Positions 15,260-23,301 of a stretch of DNA of 30,491 nucleotides are shown here, piece by piece (the stretch's first letter is position 1; each line of letters opens with the position of its first letter). The notes under the pieces are model-generated. The model was not told the DNA's origin and made no database searches. It saw only the letters and a list, made by a program, of their open reading frames with translations. A program made the position numbers and the translations under genes. Source of the stretch: JANXVR01 sp034667405 (GTDB lineage Bacteria > Actinomycetota > UBA4738 > HRBIN12); assembly GCA_034667405.1 (NCBI GenBank), contig JAXDJX010000021.1, forward strand, positions 1 through 30,491. Reading direction: 5' to 3'.

Positions 15260-15980
15260 CGGCGTCTCCGATCCGCGTGGCCAGATCTCCCGCGGTGGTC
15301 CAGCCCTTCGACCCCCATCGGGCCAGCAGGACCCGGACCGCGACGGGGCCTTTGCGGGCCAGAAGGTCGTAGTCGTGCAGGTAGACGACATCGAACAGCA
15401 ATTCGTCGATCCTGGCAGCGTTCATTCCGCCGAGCGCGGCGTGAGTGACGGGCGCAGTCGTAGGCATCAGCAGGACACCGTTGGCCTCGCGCCTGGGGTG
15501 GGACCAGCCTTCACCCGCCTCCGCGGCTGGGCTCGCATAGCGCAGCGGGAAGTTCCTGACCCCGGCGTCGTAGTGGAATCGGTGTTCGCCGAGCCACGCC
15601 AGCGCATCGGGGCTCATCGCCCACCCACCCGGCACGAACCCTTTCGGATCGGCGCCGCACCGACGGAGTTCGGCAAGATCCTGATCGAGGCGCCGACGGA
15701 CGTTCGCTGCAGAGAAGTCACTCTCCGGTTTGACGTCCGGCTGTTTCGGTTCGGCGTAGAAGTGGGTGTGCTGGGCAACCTCGTGACCGCGCTGAAGCAG
15801 TTCGGCGATCGCCGGGCTGAGGTCTGCGCCGCTCCGGAGAGCGCTGAACGGGTGGACGAACAGCGTTGCGCGGATGTGCTTGCGCTCAAGGACATCGAGC
15901 ACCCGGCGAGTCCTGCCCCAAACGTCCGGACGCTCGAGCCGTTCTGCGTGGAACGTGAAGCAGCGCACGATCTCTCTCAC
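15252..15980 (-). CDS. Divergent NodB-like (polysaccharide deacetylase family) protein
   Basis: A 242-residue protein recognisable as NodB-like by its start (IVRCFTFHAERLERPDVWG), the strand RATLFVHPF near 38-46, GHEVAQHTHF at 65-74, GFVPGGWAMSPDALAWL near 113-129 and the C-terminal VVYLHDYDLL. It is unusual: the canonical TFDDG is FTFHAE (residues 8-13), and the metal motif H-x3-H is H71-T-H73 with Tyr75 where the second His is expected. Either the metal site uses other residues or it no longer deacetylates. It starts with GTG in a GTGA overlap with the upstream glycosyltransferase and overlaps the downstream methyltransferase, so it belongs to the same transcript. A glycan-modifying role is inferred from context. 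Confidence 0.78.
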   Translation of the reverse strand: MREIVRCFTFHAERLERPDVWGRTRRVLDVLERKHIRATLFVHPFSALRSGADLSPAIAELLQRGHEVAQHTHFYAEPKQPDVKPESDFSAANVRRRLDQDLAELRRCGADPKGFVPGGWAMSPDALAWLGEHRFHYDAGVRNFPLRYASPAAEAGEGWSHPRREANGVLLMPTTAPVTHAALGGMNAARIDELLFDVVYLHDYDLLARKGPVAVRVLLARWGSKGWTTAGDLATRIGDAGG

Positions 15981-17083
15981 GGAACCGATTCCCGGTAGAC
16001 GGCCCGGGTCCGATCAACCATGGCCTCGAGTGAGAACTGCTTCGTGGCGCGATCACGTCCCGCCGTACCCATCCGTTCTCGGAGTGATGGGTCCGCTGCC
16101 AGACGATCCAACGCGTCGGCGATCGGTCCCGCTGCCGGTTCGACCACCAAACCGCTCTCGCGGTGTTCGACCACCTCGGGTAAGGCGCCGACCGACGTGG
16201 CGATCACCGGCCTTCCCACCCCCATCGCCTCAAGGGCCGTCAGTCCGAACCCCTCGCCTAGGGACGGGAGCGTGGGGAACAGCACGATGTCGCACGCAGC
16301 AAGGAACGTGCGGACATCTTGAAGGTGTCCGAGCAGTCGGACGCGCCCGTCCGCCGCCCCGGCGAGGGTTTCGATCTCCTCTCGTAGTTCGCCATCTCCG
16401 GCGATGAGCAGCCTGAGCTTCGCCGATCGCGAACGCAAGATCGAGTCGATCGCCAAGTGATGTCCTTTTCCGGGGATCAAGCGAGCCGCCATCCCAACGA
16501 CGACCTCGTCGGCCACGATGCCGGACCGCTCACGCGCTGAAACTCGTTCCTCCGGTGAGACCTGCCATCCGGAAACGTCGATCCCGTAGGGCACCACGCG
16601 AACCCGGTGCACGGGTGACAGTCCCAACCGACGAACGTAGTCGGCGACGAAGTGGCTGATGGCGATGGTGTCGTTCGCGAATCTGCCGGCAAGCCGCCCC
16701 GCAGAGCGGTAGGGCTCGCGACGGTAGAAGGCGGCAACGTTGTGGAAGGTTCGGACCCCGGCCACGCTGTGTCGGCGAGCCGCGAGCTGTCCCCAGAGAT
16801 CGGCGTGGACCAGATGCGTGTGCACGATGTCGGGTTTCCATCGGTCGATCTCGCGCGCGATCGCCGCCGTCGGCCGAGGGTCCAGATCCGTTCCCACGGC
16901 GATCGCGACGGTCTCGACATCGGCCTCCCGTGCAGCGGCGAAGAACCTGCCCTCTTCCTCCCCGGGTGCCAGCACGACCAGGCGTACCTGGTCGCCTGCC
17001 GCGACGAGCGCCGGCAACAACGTCAGGAGATGCCGCTCGGACCCGCCAACCCCTTTGATCTTCTGAACGTGGAGGACCCTCAT
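15977..17083 (-). CDS. GT4-family glycosyltransferase
   Basis: A 368-residue GT-B fold enzyme. GVGGSERHLL at 11-20 is the typical N-terminal glycine-rich loop, IVHTHLVHADLWG at 86-98 the acceptor-domain strand, and VGMAARLIPGKGH near 196-208 opens the donor domain. The E-x7-E motif is Glu277/Glu285 in GEGFGLTALE. It resembles the GT4 enzymes that add hexoses to surface polysaccharides, but no donor can be assigned. ATG start at 17083, 10 bp after the preceding methyltransferase. Confidence 0.92.
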   Translation of the reverse strand: MRVLHVQKIKGVGGSERHLLTLLPALVAAGDQVRLVVLAPGEEEGRFFAAAREADVETVAIAVGTDLDPRPTAAIAREIDRWKPDIVHTHLVHADLWGQLAARRHSVAGVRTFHNVAAFYRREPYRSAGRLAGRFANDTIAISHFVADYVRRLGLSPVHRVRVVPYGIDVSGWQVSPEERVSARERSGIVADEVVVGMAARLIPGKGHHLAIDSILRSRSAKLRLLIAGDGELREEIETLAGAADGRVRLLGHLQDVRTFLAACDIVLFPTLPSLGEGFGLTALEAMGVGRPVIATSVGALPEVVEHRESGLVVEPAAGPIADALDRLAADPSLRERMGTAGRDRATKQFSLEAMVDRTRAVYRESVP

Positions 17084-17093
17084 GGGCTGCGCC

Positions 17094-17741
17094 TCAGGCC
17101 TTCACGAACCGAACGGCGAACGCCACGGCGAAGAGGTTCGGCCGGAGGTCTGCCAGGCGCTGTCCTACGGAGCCGAGGCGACTCGACGGTTCGAACCTCC
17201 ACTCCACGGCGCGAAGTCCGGCCTCATCGGATAGACGCGCGAGCACCTGATGGTTCATCCAATACGAGTGGCCCCGGGCGGGTTTGTTCTGGAACGGCAC
17301 GCGGCCGGCTGCGACCGTGAGCCGTGCTTTCAGATGGTTGAAGTTCGGCGTGGCAACGATAACCTCTCGGCCGATGCGCGCGAGTTCGCGCAGTGCCGTG
17401 AGGGGGTCCAGGAGATGCTCCAGGACGTCCAACGCGCAGACAGTGGCGAACTCGTCATCGCCGTAGGGCAGTCCCGCCAGCGCATCGCCGACCTCTGCGA
17501 TGAAGCCGGCCTCGCGAGCTTGCTCAACAGCTATGGGCGAGAGGTCGGAGAGGCGGATCTCTGAGAACCCGCGCTCCCGCAAGATCCACATCAGGAGACC
17601 GTCCCCGCCGCCGACATCGAGGACCGGCTCCGCTTTCACCAGTTCGGCGGCCACGATGTGCCTCCAGACGGGGACCTGCGACTGACCCAGCCACCGACGG
17701 TTCTCGAAGTCGCGGACCTGATCCGGATCGTCCTGTGTCAT
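17094..17741 (-). CDS. Class I SAM-dependent methyltransferase
   Basis: A 215-residue methyltransferase. Motif I is VLDVGGGDGLLMWIL at 40-54, followed by a UbiE/Methyltransf_11-like pattern with IRLSDLSP and a VCALDVLEHLLDP segment carrying the conserved E-H. The last 20 residues are hydrophobic (FAVAFAVRFV) and may touch the membrane. The ATG at 17741 overlaps the deacetylase stop (ATGA), which rules out the longer upstream frame. Placed among glycosyltransferases, it probably methylates a sugar or a lipid-linked intermediate; substrate unknown. Confidence 0.87.
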   Translation of the reverse strand: MTQDDPDQVRDFENRRWLGQSQVPVWRHIVAAELVKAEPVLDVGGGDGLLMWILRERGFSEIRLSDLSPIAVEQAREAGFIAEVGDALAGLPYGDDEFATVCALDVLEHLLDPLTALRELARIGREVIVATPNFNHLKARLTVAAGRVPFQNKPARGHSYWMNHQVLARLSDEAGLRAVEWRFEPSSRLGSVGQRLADLRPNLFAVAFAVRFVKA

Positions 17742-18493
17742 CGTCGTCCTCGGAATCGTTCGTACACATGGAGACCGCCGGACAGCTTCGCAGCGAACTG
17801 CGACATCCCCATGGTGCCGTTGACCGACACACGGGGCAGCGTCCACGGGTCCAGCGCTCCGTGAAGCAGGTCCTCCCGAACCGTGACCGCCAGTCGATAG
17901 CCGGCATCCCGAACCATCCCCCGCGTGGCATCGTCGTGATCACCTTTCGGGTAGGCGAAGCTCGAAACCGACCGGTCGAGAAGCGCCGAAAGCGCGTCCC
18001 GGTCACGCTCGATCTCCCGACGGGCCTCGGCGGGCGGGACTGTCGTGAGCTTGGGGTGGGAAAGGGTGTGGCCACCGATCTCGTGTCCCGCGGCAGCCAG
18101 AGAGCGGGCGCCCTCCTCGTCGATCAGCCTCCGCGGGCCGACGCTTGTCTGGAACGTCTGACCGAGCAAGCCGGAGGGGAGGAAGAAGGTCGCCTCGACG
18201 GAGTGGCGAGCAAGGATCGGCAGAACCGTCTCCACCGAAGTCGCATACCCATCATCGAACGTGACGACGGTGACGGACCCGTCACCGTGGAGCGCCTCGG
18301 GGAGCAGCCGGAGGGGGACGACCCGAGAGCGCGCCGTGATCACCTCCATCTGGCGTTCGAACAGCCGGATATCGGGGCCTCCGGTCGCGCCAACATCGTG
18401 ATACATGAGGATCGCCCGCACGGAATGCACTCTTCGGCCGACCAGGCGGGCTGTGGCATACACCGTGTCCTTCGTCAAAGTACGCAACGTCAT
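17738..18493 (-). CDS. Polysaccharide deacetylase (NodB homology domain)
   Basis: A 251-residue carbohydrate esterase 4-type protein. The active-site motifs are present: TFDDGYATS at 78-86 with Asp80 and Asp81, the metal ligands His142 and His146 in GGHTLSHP, and FAYPKGDHDD at about 179-188. ILMYHDVG at 28-35 is a common N-terminal strand of such enzymes. There is no convincing signal peptide, so it may act on the cytoplasmic face on lipid-linked N-acetylated sugar before flipping. The ATG at 18493 overlaps the upstream methyltransferase stop (ATGA); a GTG three codons earlier is a less likely alternative. Confidence 0.88.
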   Translation of the reverse strand: MTLRTLTKDTVYATARLVGRRVHSVRAILMYHDVGATGGPDIRLFERQMEVITARSRVVPLRLLPEALHGDGSVTVVTFDDGYATSVETVLPILARHSVEATFFLPSGLLGQTFQTSVGPRRLIDEEGARSLAAAGHEIGGHTLSHPKLTTVPPAEARREIERDRDALSALLDRSVSSFAYPKGDHDDATRGMVRDAGYRLAVTVREDLLHGALDPWTLPRVSVNGTMGMSQFAAKLSGGLHVYERFRGRR

Positions 18494-19143
18494 GCTATGC
18501 ACCGAACCAGATATCCCACGGGGTTCGGCGCCAGTCCTCGCCGATCAGCGTGTAGATCCAGTGCCAGCGCGATCCGGACCGCGGCCCGGGCGACCACTCG
18601 TCGGGGACGAAGGTATGGATCGAGCAGATAACACGCTGCGCTCCACCTCCCGCCCAGTGAGGTCACTCGCACGTCCCGGTACCCCGCAGCCCTGACGAGC
18701 TCCGTGATCCCCTGATCGGTGAAGCGCCACAGATCCCGCGGCTCTGGATTGACCGGGAAGACGAGGGGCACGCCCAAGATGAACGTCGCCCCGGGGCGAA
18801 GGACCCGACGGATCTCACCGAGGACAGCCCCTGGATCCGAAGCGATATAGAGGAACCACATGCAGACGGCCCCGTCGAACGAATCCTCACGGAATGGGAG
18901 CTGCGAGGTGGCGTCGGCCCGCACGTCCGGGTGGTGCCCTATGTCTGTTCCGATCCACCGCGAGACCCGGGGCGCCGAACGGCGCACGGCCCCCGACCCG
19001 TCGCCCGATCCAAGGTCGAGCACCGTGCCTCGCAAGGATGGCATCAACTCAGGGATAGCGTTGTTTGCCATCGCGCGAAGGACGGAGCGGCCGGCTGCTA
19101 CGTCTCGCACGACACGTTTGACATCGAACGGTTGCTCCCTCAT
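18490..19143 (-). CDS. Class I SAM-dependent methyltransferase
   Basis: A 217-residue methyltransferase with motif I VLDLGSGDGSG at 41-51, the acidic end of strand 2 in WIGTDIG, DATSQLPFREDSFDGAVC as the post-motif and IRRVLRPGATFILGVPL as motif III: a Methyltransf_11 pattern. The segment FPVNPEPRDLWRFT is typical of methyltransferases found in surface polysaccharide loci. The C-terminal third contains several Arg-rich hydrophobic helices. Start ATG at 19143 in an ATGA overlap with the upstream glycosyltransferase; the 16 extra upstream codons lie inside that gene. Confidence 0.87.
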   Translation of the reverse strand: MREQPFDVKRVVRDVAAGRSVLRAMANNAIPELMPSLRGTVLDLGSGDGSGAVRRSAPRVSRWIGTDIGHHPDVRADATSQLPFREDSFDGAVCMWFLYIASDPGAVLGEIRRVLRPGATFILGVPLVFPVNPEPRDLWRFTDQGITELVRAAGYRDVRVTSLGGRWSAACYLLDPYLRPRRVVARAAVRIALALDLHADRRGLAPNPVGYLVRCIA

Positions 19144-20339
19144 GGCGTCACATTTGCGGCGGCGAGGATGCGCCGTGCCCGGCCATCCCAAGTGAGGCCG
19201 GCAACCCCGTCGTTCGCCCGTGCCGCCAGGCCTTGGGCAAAAGCTGGGTCGCGAAGAAGGCGCGTGATCGCCCCGGCAAATGCATCTGCGTCGCCGGGTT
19301 GCGCCAGAAGCGCGTTCACACCGTCGCGGAGGTGCAACCGGATGGACGGCAGGTCGGACGCGACGATCGGCAGTGCCGCAGCCATGTACTCGAACATCTT
19401 CAGCGGAGAAAGTTCAAGCGCATAATGGCGGGTGTTCGGATATGGCATGACACCGATGTCGAGAGCTCGCAACCACAGCGGCACTTGCGCATTGGGAACA
19501 CGATCGACGATGAGCAGCTGATCGTTGGAAAGACCTGCGCCGACCGCCTCAGCGCGATAGGTGGGCGCCATGTCCATCGGACCTCCCACCAGCACCAACG
19601 TAGGAGCGAGGTCACCGTCCACGCGCGCGATCGCGTTGATCAGGTCCATCACGCCCCGCTCGGCCTCCATTGCTTGAAACCGTCCGACGAATCCGACCAG
19701 CGGCCCGCTCGGGAGCTGGAGTGTTGAGCGAGCTTCCTCCCGACTGGGTGGATCGGTGTAGGCGGCGAGGTCGATCGCGTCTCCTTCGACGATGACCTCG
19801 TCTGAGCGGAATCCCATCCCGACCAATCCGTCACGAAGGAACGGCGTGAGCGCAGCGACGACACGAGGACGCCCGGCGCGAAGCGCGCTGATCAGCAACT
19901 TGCGCCCCCGTTCGCCGGGGAAACGATGAACCTCCCATGCGAGAGGGAGTCCCGCCGCCAAGGCTCGGGCCGCGATGCCCAGGTCCCGCGTATAGAGCAG
20001 ATCGGGGCGTGAGCGCCGTGCTTCCCTGGCCACCACGTACCGGGCCCACGCATATGAATGCAGCTGATTGATGGAGGTTTCGAACATCGATGGAAGGAAC
20101 TGCTCGAGCGCAACGAGGTCGATGTCAGGCACCCACTGGTGGGTGAACGTCGGCGGGACACCGTAGTAGTCGAATACAGATCCATCCGCCGACAGGCGCG
20201 TTGGTGGCCGTCGCTTCGGCGTGCAGAGTTCAACCCGGACCCCAGCCGACGCAAATGCGCTGCACATCTTCACCATCTGCCATCCGTAGGCCTTCTCCGT
20301 AGGGATACGGACATCCGCTACATACCGCACGGTCCTCAC
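19140..20339 (-). CDS. GT4-family glycosyltransferase
   Basis: A 399-residue GT-B enzyme. N-terminal features are RIPTEKAYGWQMVKMCSAF near 11-29 and LLYTRDLGIAARAL near 120; the donor domain has LVGFVGRFQAMEAERG and an E-x7-E motif (ELSPLKMFE) before YMAAALPIVASDLPS. The start is GTG at 20339, overlapping the stop of the upstream GT4 (GTGA), with GGAGG about 5 nt upstream of the GTG; this outweighs the longer frame to 20387. The donor sugar cannot be inferred. Confidence 0.9.
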   Translation of the reverse strand: MRTVRYVADVRIPTEKAYGWQMVKMCSAFASAGVRVELCTPKRRPPTRLSADGSVFDYYGVPPTFTHQWVPDIDLVALEQFLPSMFETSINQLHSYAWARYVVAREARRSRPDLLYTRDLGIAARALAAGLPLAWEVHRFPGERGRKLLISALRAGRPRVVAALTPFLRDGLVGMGFRSDEVIVEGDAIDLAAYTDPPSREEARSTLQLPSGPLVGFVGRFQAMEAERGVMDLINAIARVDGDLAPTLVLVGGPMDMAPTYRAEAVGAGLSNDQLLIVDRVPNAQVPLWLRALDIGVMPYPNTRHYALELSPLKMFEYMAAALPIVASDLPSIRLHLRDGVNALLAQPGDADAFAGAITRLLRDPAFAQGLAARANDGVAGLTWDGRARRILAAANVTP

Positions 20340-21406
20340 CCCTGCCTCCGGAGTTCGTCCACCATGTCTCGCACCGCGTCGGCCCAATGCGACAGCGAGT
20401 GTCCCGAGACGACGCGTGAGCGAAGCTCGGGCCCTAACACCTCCAGGTCGACCTGGGCGGCCGCAAACGCGGCGATGCGCGCCCCCAAGGAGCCCGCGTC
20501 CCCGGCAGTGAAACGCAGCTCGATCGGCAGCCCGTTCAACAAGTCCCTGAACACGGGATTGGAAACGATCGCCGGCCGCCCGGCCGCCATCGCCTCGAAC
20601 ACCGTCTTGTCCGCACTGCCGTCTACGGTCGTGTTGATGAGCGCATGCGCATGAGCGATTAGGTGCGGCACTTGCTCCGGAGCCACTCCGCCCTCGATCG
20701 TGACCCGTTCCTCAAGCCCCGATCGGACGATCTGTTCTCTGAGCGCCGCCCGAACCCGTTCCTCGTGGGAAGTGGTTGCGGGCCCCACGATGCGCAGCCG
20801 TGCGTCAGCCCCGAGTTCCCGCGCCTTCGCAACCCCGGCGATGGCGACATCGAATCGCTTGGAATCTGACGTGCGTCCCAACGCCAAGAGTCTGAGTTCC
20901 CCCGCCCGAGGAGCCGAGGGCTCCGGGGCGATGGCATCAACATCGATGGCCTGTCCGATCGCGCGCACCTTAGGCCCGGGCCGAGGGTAGGCGCCTGGCA
21001 GAGACGTGAGCACGGCGTCGGCCATCATGTCGGCCAGCCGGAGACGGCGTGAATCCCTCGGATGCGCGAACCATAGGAGGGTCTGCATGCGCTTGAACTT
21101 CGCGATCGGCGCCGCGGCCGTGAGGTAGTCAGGGCACATGTGTGCGAGGAGCGCGTCGGCGTTACGGACGCCCGCGAGCGCTCGTTCGTAGCGGAGACCT
21201 CGAGCGATCGAACCGGCGCCTTTCTCCTTCCCGAGGGAGATCACCGACACGTCGCCTGGAAGTGTCGGCACGCCACGCACCTCGTTCCCGACAACGGTGA
21301 CACGCTCGAAGACGGCCGCCAACCCCTTGACCAAACGCCACGAGGATCCGAGTACCGCATCATGCGGATCCACGAGTTGCGTCACGAAAACCAGGTGCGG
21401 GCTCAT
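20336..21406 (-). CDS. Glycosyltransferase, GT4-like with a modified E-x7-E motif
   Basis: A 356-residue GT-B-like protein starting PHLVFVTQLVDPHDAVLGSS, with an unusually divergent N-terminal domain (LLAHMCPDYLTAAAP, LLWFAHPRD) and a recognisable donor domain: LLALGRTSDSKRFD, then a final motif DKTVFEAMAAGRPAIVSN. The second Glu of E-x7-E is present in FEAMAAG but the first falls on Ser/Ala/Asp, so the donor phosphate contact may differ. The start ATG overlaps the acyltransferase stop (ATGA). Its role in chain assembly is inferred from the operon. Confidence 0.82.
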   Translation of the reverse strand: MSPHLVFVTQLVDPHDAVLGSSWRLVKGLAAVFERVTVVGNEVRGVPTLPGDVSVISLGKEKGAGSIARGLRYERALAGVRNADALLAHMCPDYLTAAAPIAKFKRMQTLLWFAHPRDSRRLRLADMMADAVLTSLPGAYPRPGPKVRAIGQAIDVDAIAPEPSAPRAGELRLLALGRTSDSKRFDVAIAGVAKARELGADARLRIVGPATTSHEERVRAALREQIVRSGLEERVTIEGGVAPEQVPHLIAHAHALINTTVDGSADKTVFEAMAAGRPAIVSNPVFRDLLNGLPIELRFTAGDAGSLGARIAAFAAAQVDLEVLGPELRSRVVSGHSLSHWADAVRDMVDELRRQG

Positions 21407-21897
21407 GGCTCCGGACGATCCGACGCACCCAATTCACGGATAAGCACCGCGGGGGTCCCGCCCACCAACGTGTAGGGAGCAACATCTTTCGTCACGACGG
21501 CGTTCGCGGCGACGACCGCACCTTCTCCCACGGTTACTCCCGCCGTGACCACGGCCCCGGCGGCGACCCAGACGTGGTCTCCGAGTACCACGCTGGCCCT
21601 CACGTGTTCGCGCGGCACCACATCTGTCAGGAGGCCCGTGCTCAACACTTGACACCTCGACGACAGATGGACATCCCGGCCCAGGCGAACCGGCGCATCG
21701 AGGTTGAGGACGACGCCTGGGTTCAGCCGGGAGCCATCACCGATGGTGAGGTTGCGCGTGGGCCCGGTGATCACCACATCTCCCAGGACGCGCACATCCG
21801 ATGCGATCCGCGCCCCCCGCAACCGCCACCAGGTCACGATCACTCGCGAGCGCCATACCGCCAGTCGCCACACGGCCCCATCGACGGACTCCGACAC
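21403..21897 (-). CDS. Hexapeptide-repeat acyltransferase (left-handed beta-helix)
   Basis: A 164-residue O-acyltransferase of the LbetaH family, usually using acetyl-CoA. The isoleucine/valine-patch repeats run from about residue 33 (SDVRVLGDVVITG) to the C-terminus, with GDHVWVAAGAVVTAGVTVGE and GAVVAANAVVTKDVAPYTLV as the diagnostic final coils and GGTPAVLIREL as the typical ending. It most resembles WcaF/maltose-acetyltransferase-like enzymes that decorate extracellular polysaccharides. ATG at 21897, 9 bp after the flippase gene. Acetyl is the likely group but the acceptor cannot be read. Confidence 0.88.
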   Translation of the reverse strand: MSESVDGAVWRLAVWRSRVIVTWWRLRGARIASDVRVLGDVVITGPTRNLTIGDGSRLNPGVVLNLDAPVRLGRDVHLSSRCQVLSTGLLTDVVPREHVRASVVLGDHVWVAAGAVVTAGVTVGEGAVVAANAVVTKDVAPYTLVGGTPAVLIRELGASDRPEP

Positions 21898-21906
21898 GTG
21901 CGGAGC

Positions 21907-23301
21907 TTACCTTCCGCCCTGATCGTCACCGGAGGCCGGGAGATCCTCCGACGGCGCAACGCCTAGACGTCGAAGGACGAAGAACGCGCCACTTCCTTGA
22001 ACGAACAGATTCACGCCAAGGCGCACCCACGCGGTGCCGACGATCCCGGCTGCAGGCGTAACCAGGAGGAACCCTGCCAAGGACAAGGCCGACGCGACGG
22101 CCCCGACACCCGCCCACATCCGAACCTGGTCACGTGTGAGGACTAGCGGACGGACCCATGCGAATGCCATCCAGGTCGCGTACAGCCCCACCATGACGCG
22201 GGCAGCCGCCACCGCCCCGAGGTACGCCGGTCCTGCCGTGAGTCGTACCCCGGCCGGAACGAAAATCACCCCGATCGCCATCAGCAGAGCAAGTGGCGTA
22301 CAGATACCGAGCGCCGCGCGTCGAACGCCGGTGCGCAGCCCGTTGATGTCCTTTCGCCCAGCGTATCGGGCGAAGCGTTGATAGAGAAGGGATTGCAATG
22401 GCCCCACCAACGTTCCCCCCAACGATGCGAGCGAAGACGCCAGTCGGTAAAAGCCTGCAGCGAGCGGGTTCAGGAAGAACCCAACCGCCAAGACATCTGA
22501 TTGCTTCGCTACGAGCGCCAGCGTGCTTCCGAGGTCGGCGAAGAACACGAACCGAACGATCTCTCGGCGACGAGACCGCAACGGCCAGAGAGACTGTCTC
22601 ACCCAACTCCCCCACACCTGTCCTGAGAGTCGCGTCGCGGCGGCCATCATCAGCGCACCCTCCACCGCGAATCCGATCGCGGTTCCCCAGATCACGCCGC
22701 GGATACCAAGGCGCAGAGCCACGGCTCCCAAGACCAACCCGACTCGTGTTCCCACGATGATGATCTGCAGGACACCCAGGGAGTGCGCACGTCCGAGCGT
22801 GATCAGGATGGCTTCGGAGCTAGCAGCCGGGGTCCGTAGCCATAACCCCGCCGCCAGGATCACGACGAACCACCCAAGCTCGGGCGCGTGTACGACGTGT
22901 CCCGCCGCCCAGGGCGCAAGCAACGCGGTGAGGGCCAGCGAGATGAAACCAACGGCGAGATCCAACGTGTAGGAGAATCGACAGAATGCACTCGCCTGCT
23001 CGTCGGCCCCTCGTGCTGAGAACTCCCCCAGGAATCGCATCGCCGCATCCGCGGCACGAGCATCGAAGAAGACGAACACCAACGCGGGAATAGCCCCGAT
23101 CAGCCCCACCACGCCGTAGGCGCGAGGACCCAGGACGCGTGCCACGACGATTCCCTGGATCGCCGCCAGAATGGTGGCGACCGCTTGGGCACTCCAGAGA
23201 GCCGCGATCTCACGAACGAACCGCGACTCCCGGAGCCGTTCCGTCATGATCAGCCAGAATCGGTGGGGAGCCCTCTCGCCGATGTCGTCGTCGAACCTCA
23301 C
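21907..23301 (-). CDS. Wzx-like polysaccharide flippase (MOP superfamily)
   Basis: A membrane protein of 464 residues from this start, with about 12-14 hydrophobic segments. It begins with ALWSAQAVATILAAIQGIVVARVLGPRAYGVVGL, quoted here only in parts: AQAVATILAAIQGIVVARVL is the first helix and GPRAYGVVGL the loop typical of Wzx/RfbX. GFYRLASSLASLGG lies near the middle. Such proteins flip lipid-linked oligosaccharides to the outer membrane face. The GTG at 23301 is chosen because it overlaps the upstream stop as GTGA and the next codons have high third-position GC; the ATG at 23247 (446 residues) is the main alternative. The C-terminal tail after the last helix is short and acidic. Confidence 0.9.
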   Translation of the reverse strand: MRFDDDIGERAPHRFWLIMTERLRESRFVREIAALWSAQAVATILAAIQGIVVARVLGPRAYGVVGLIGAIPALVFVFFDARAADAAMRFLGEFSARGADEQASAFCRFSYTLDLAVGFISLALTALLAPWAAGHVVHAPELGWFVVILAAGLWLRTPAASSEAILITLGRAHSLGVLQIIIVGTRVGLVLGAVALRLGIRGVIWGTAIGFAVEGALMMAAATRLSGQVWGSWVRQSLWPLRSRRREIVRFVFFADLGSTLALVAKQSDVLAVGFFLNPLAAGFYRLASSLASLGGTLVGPLQSLLYQRFARYAGRKDINGLRTGVRRAALGICTPLALLMAIGVIFVPAGVRLTAGPAYLGAVAAARVMVGLYATWMAFAWVRPLVLTRDQVRMWAGVGAVASALSLAGFLLVTPAAGIVGTAWVRLGVNLFVQGSGAFFVLRRLGVAPSEDLPASGDDQGGR

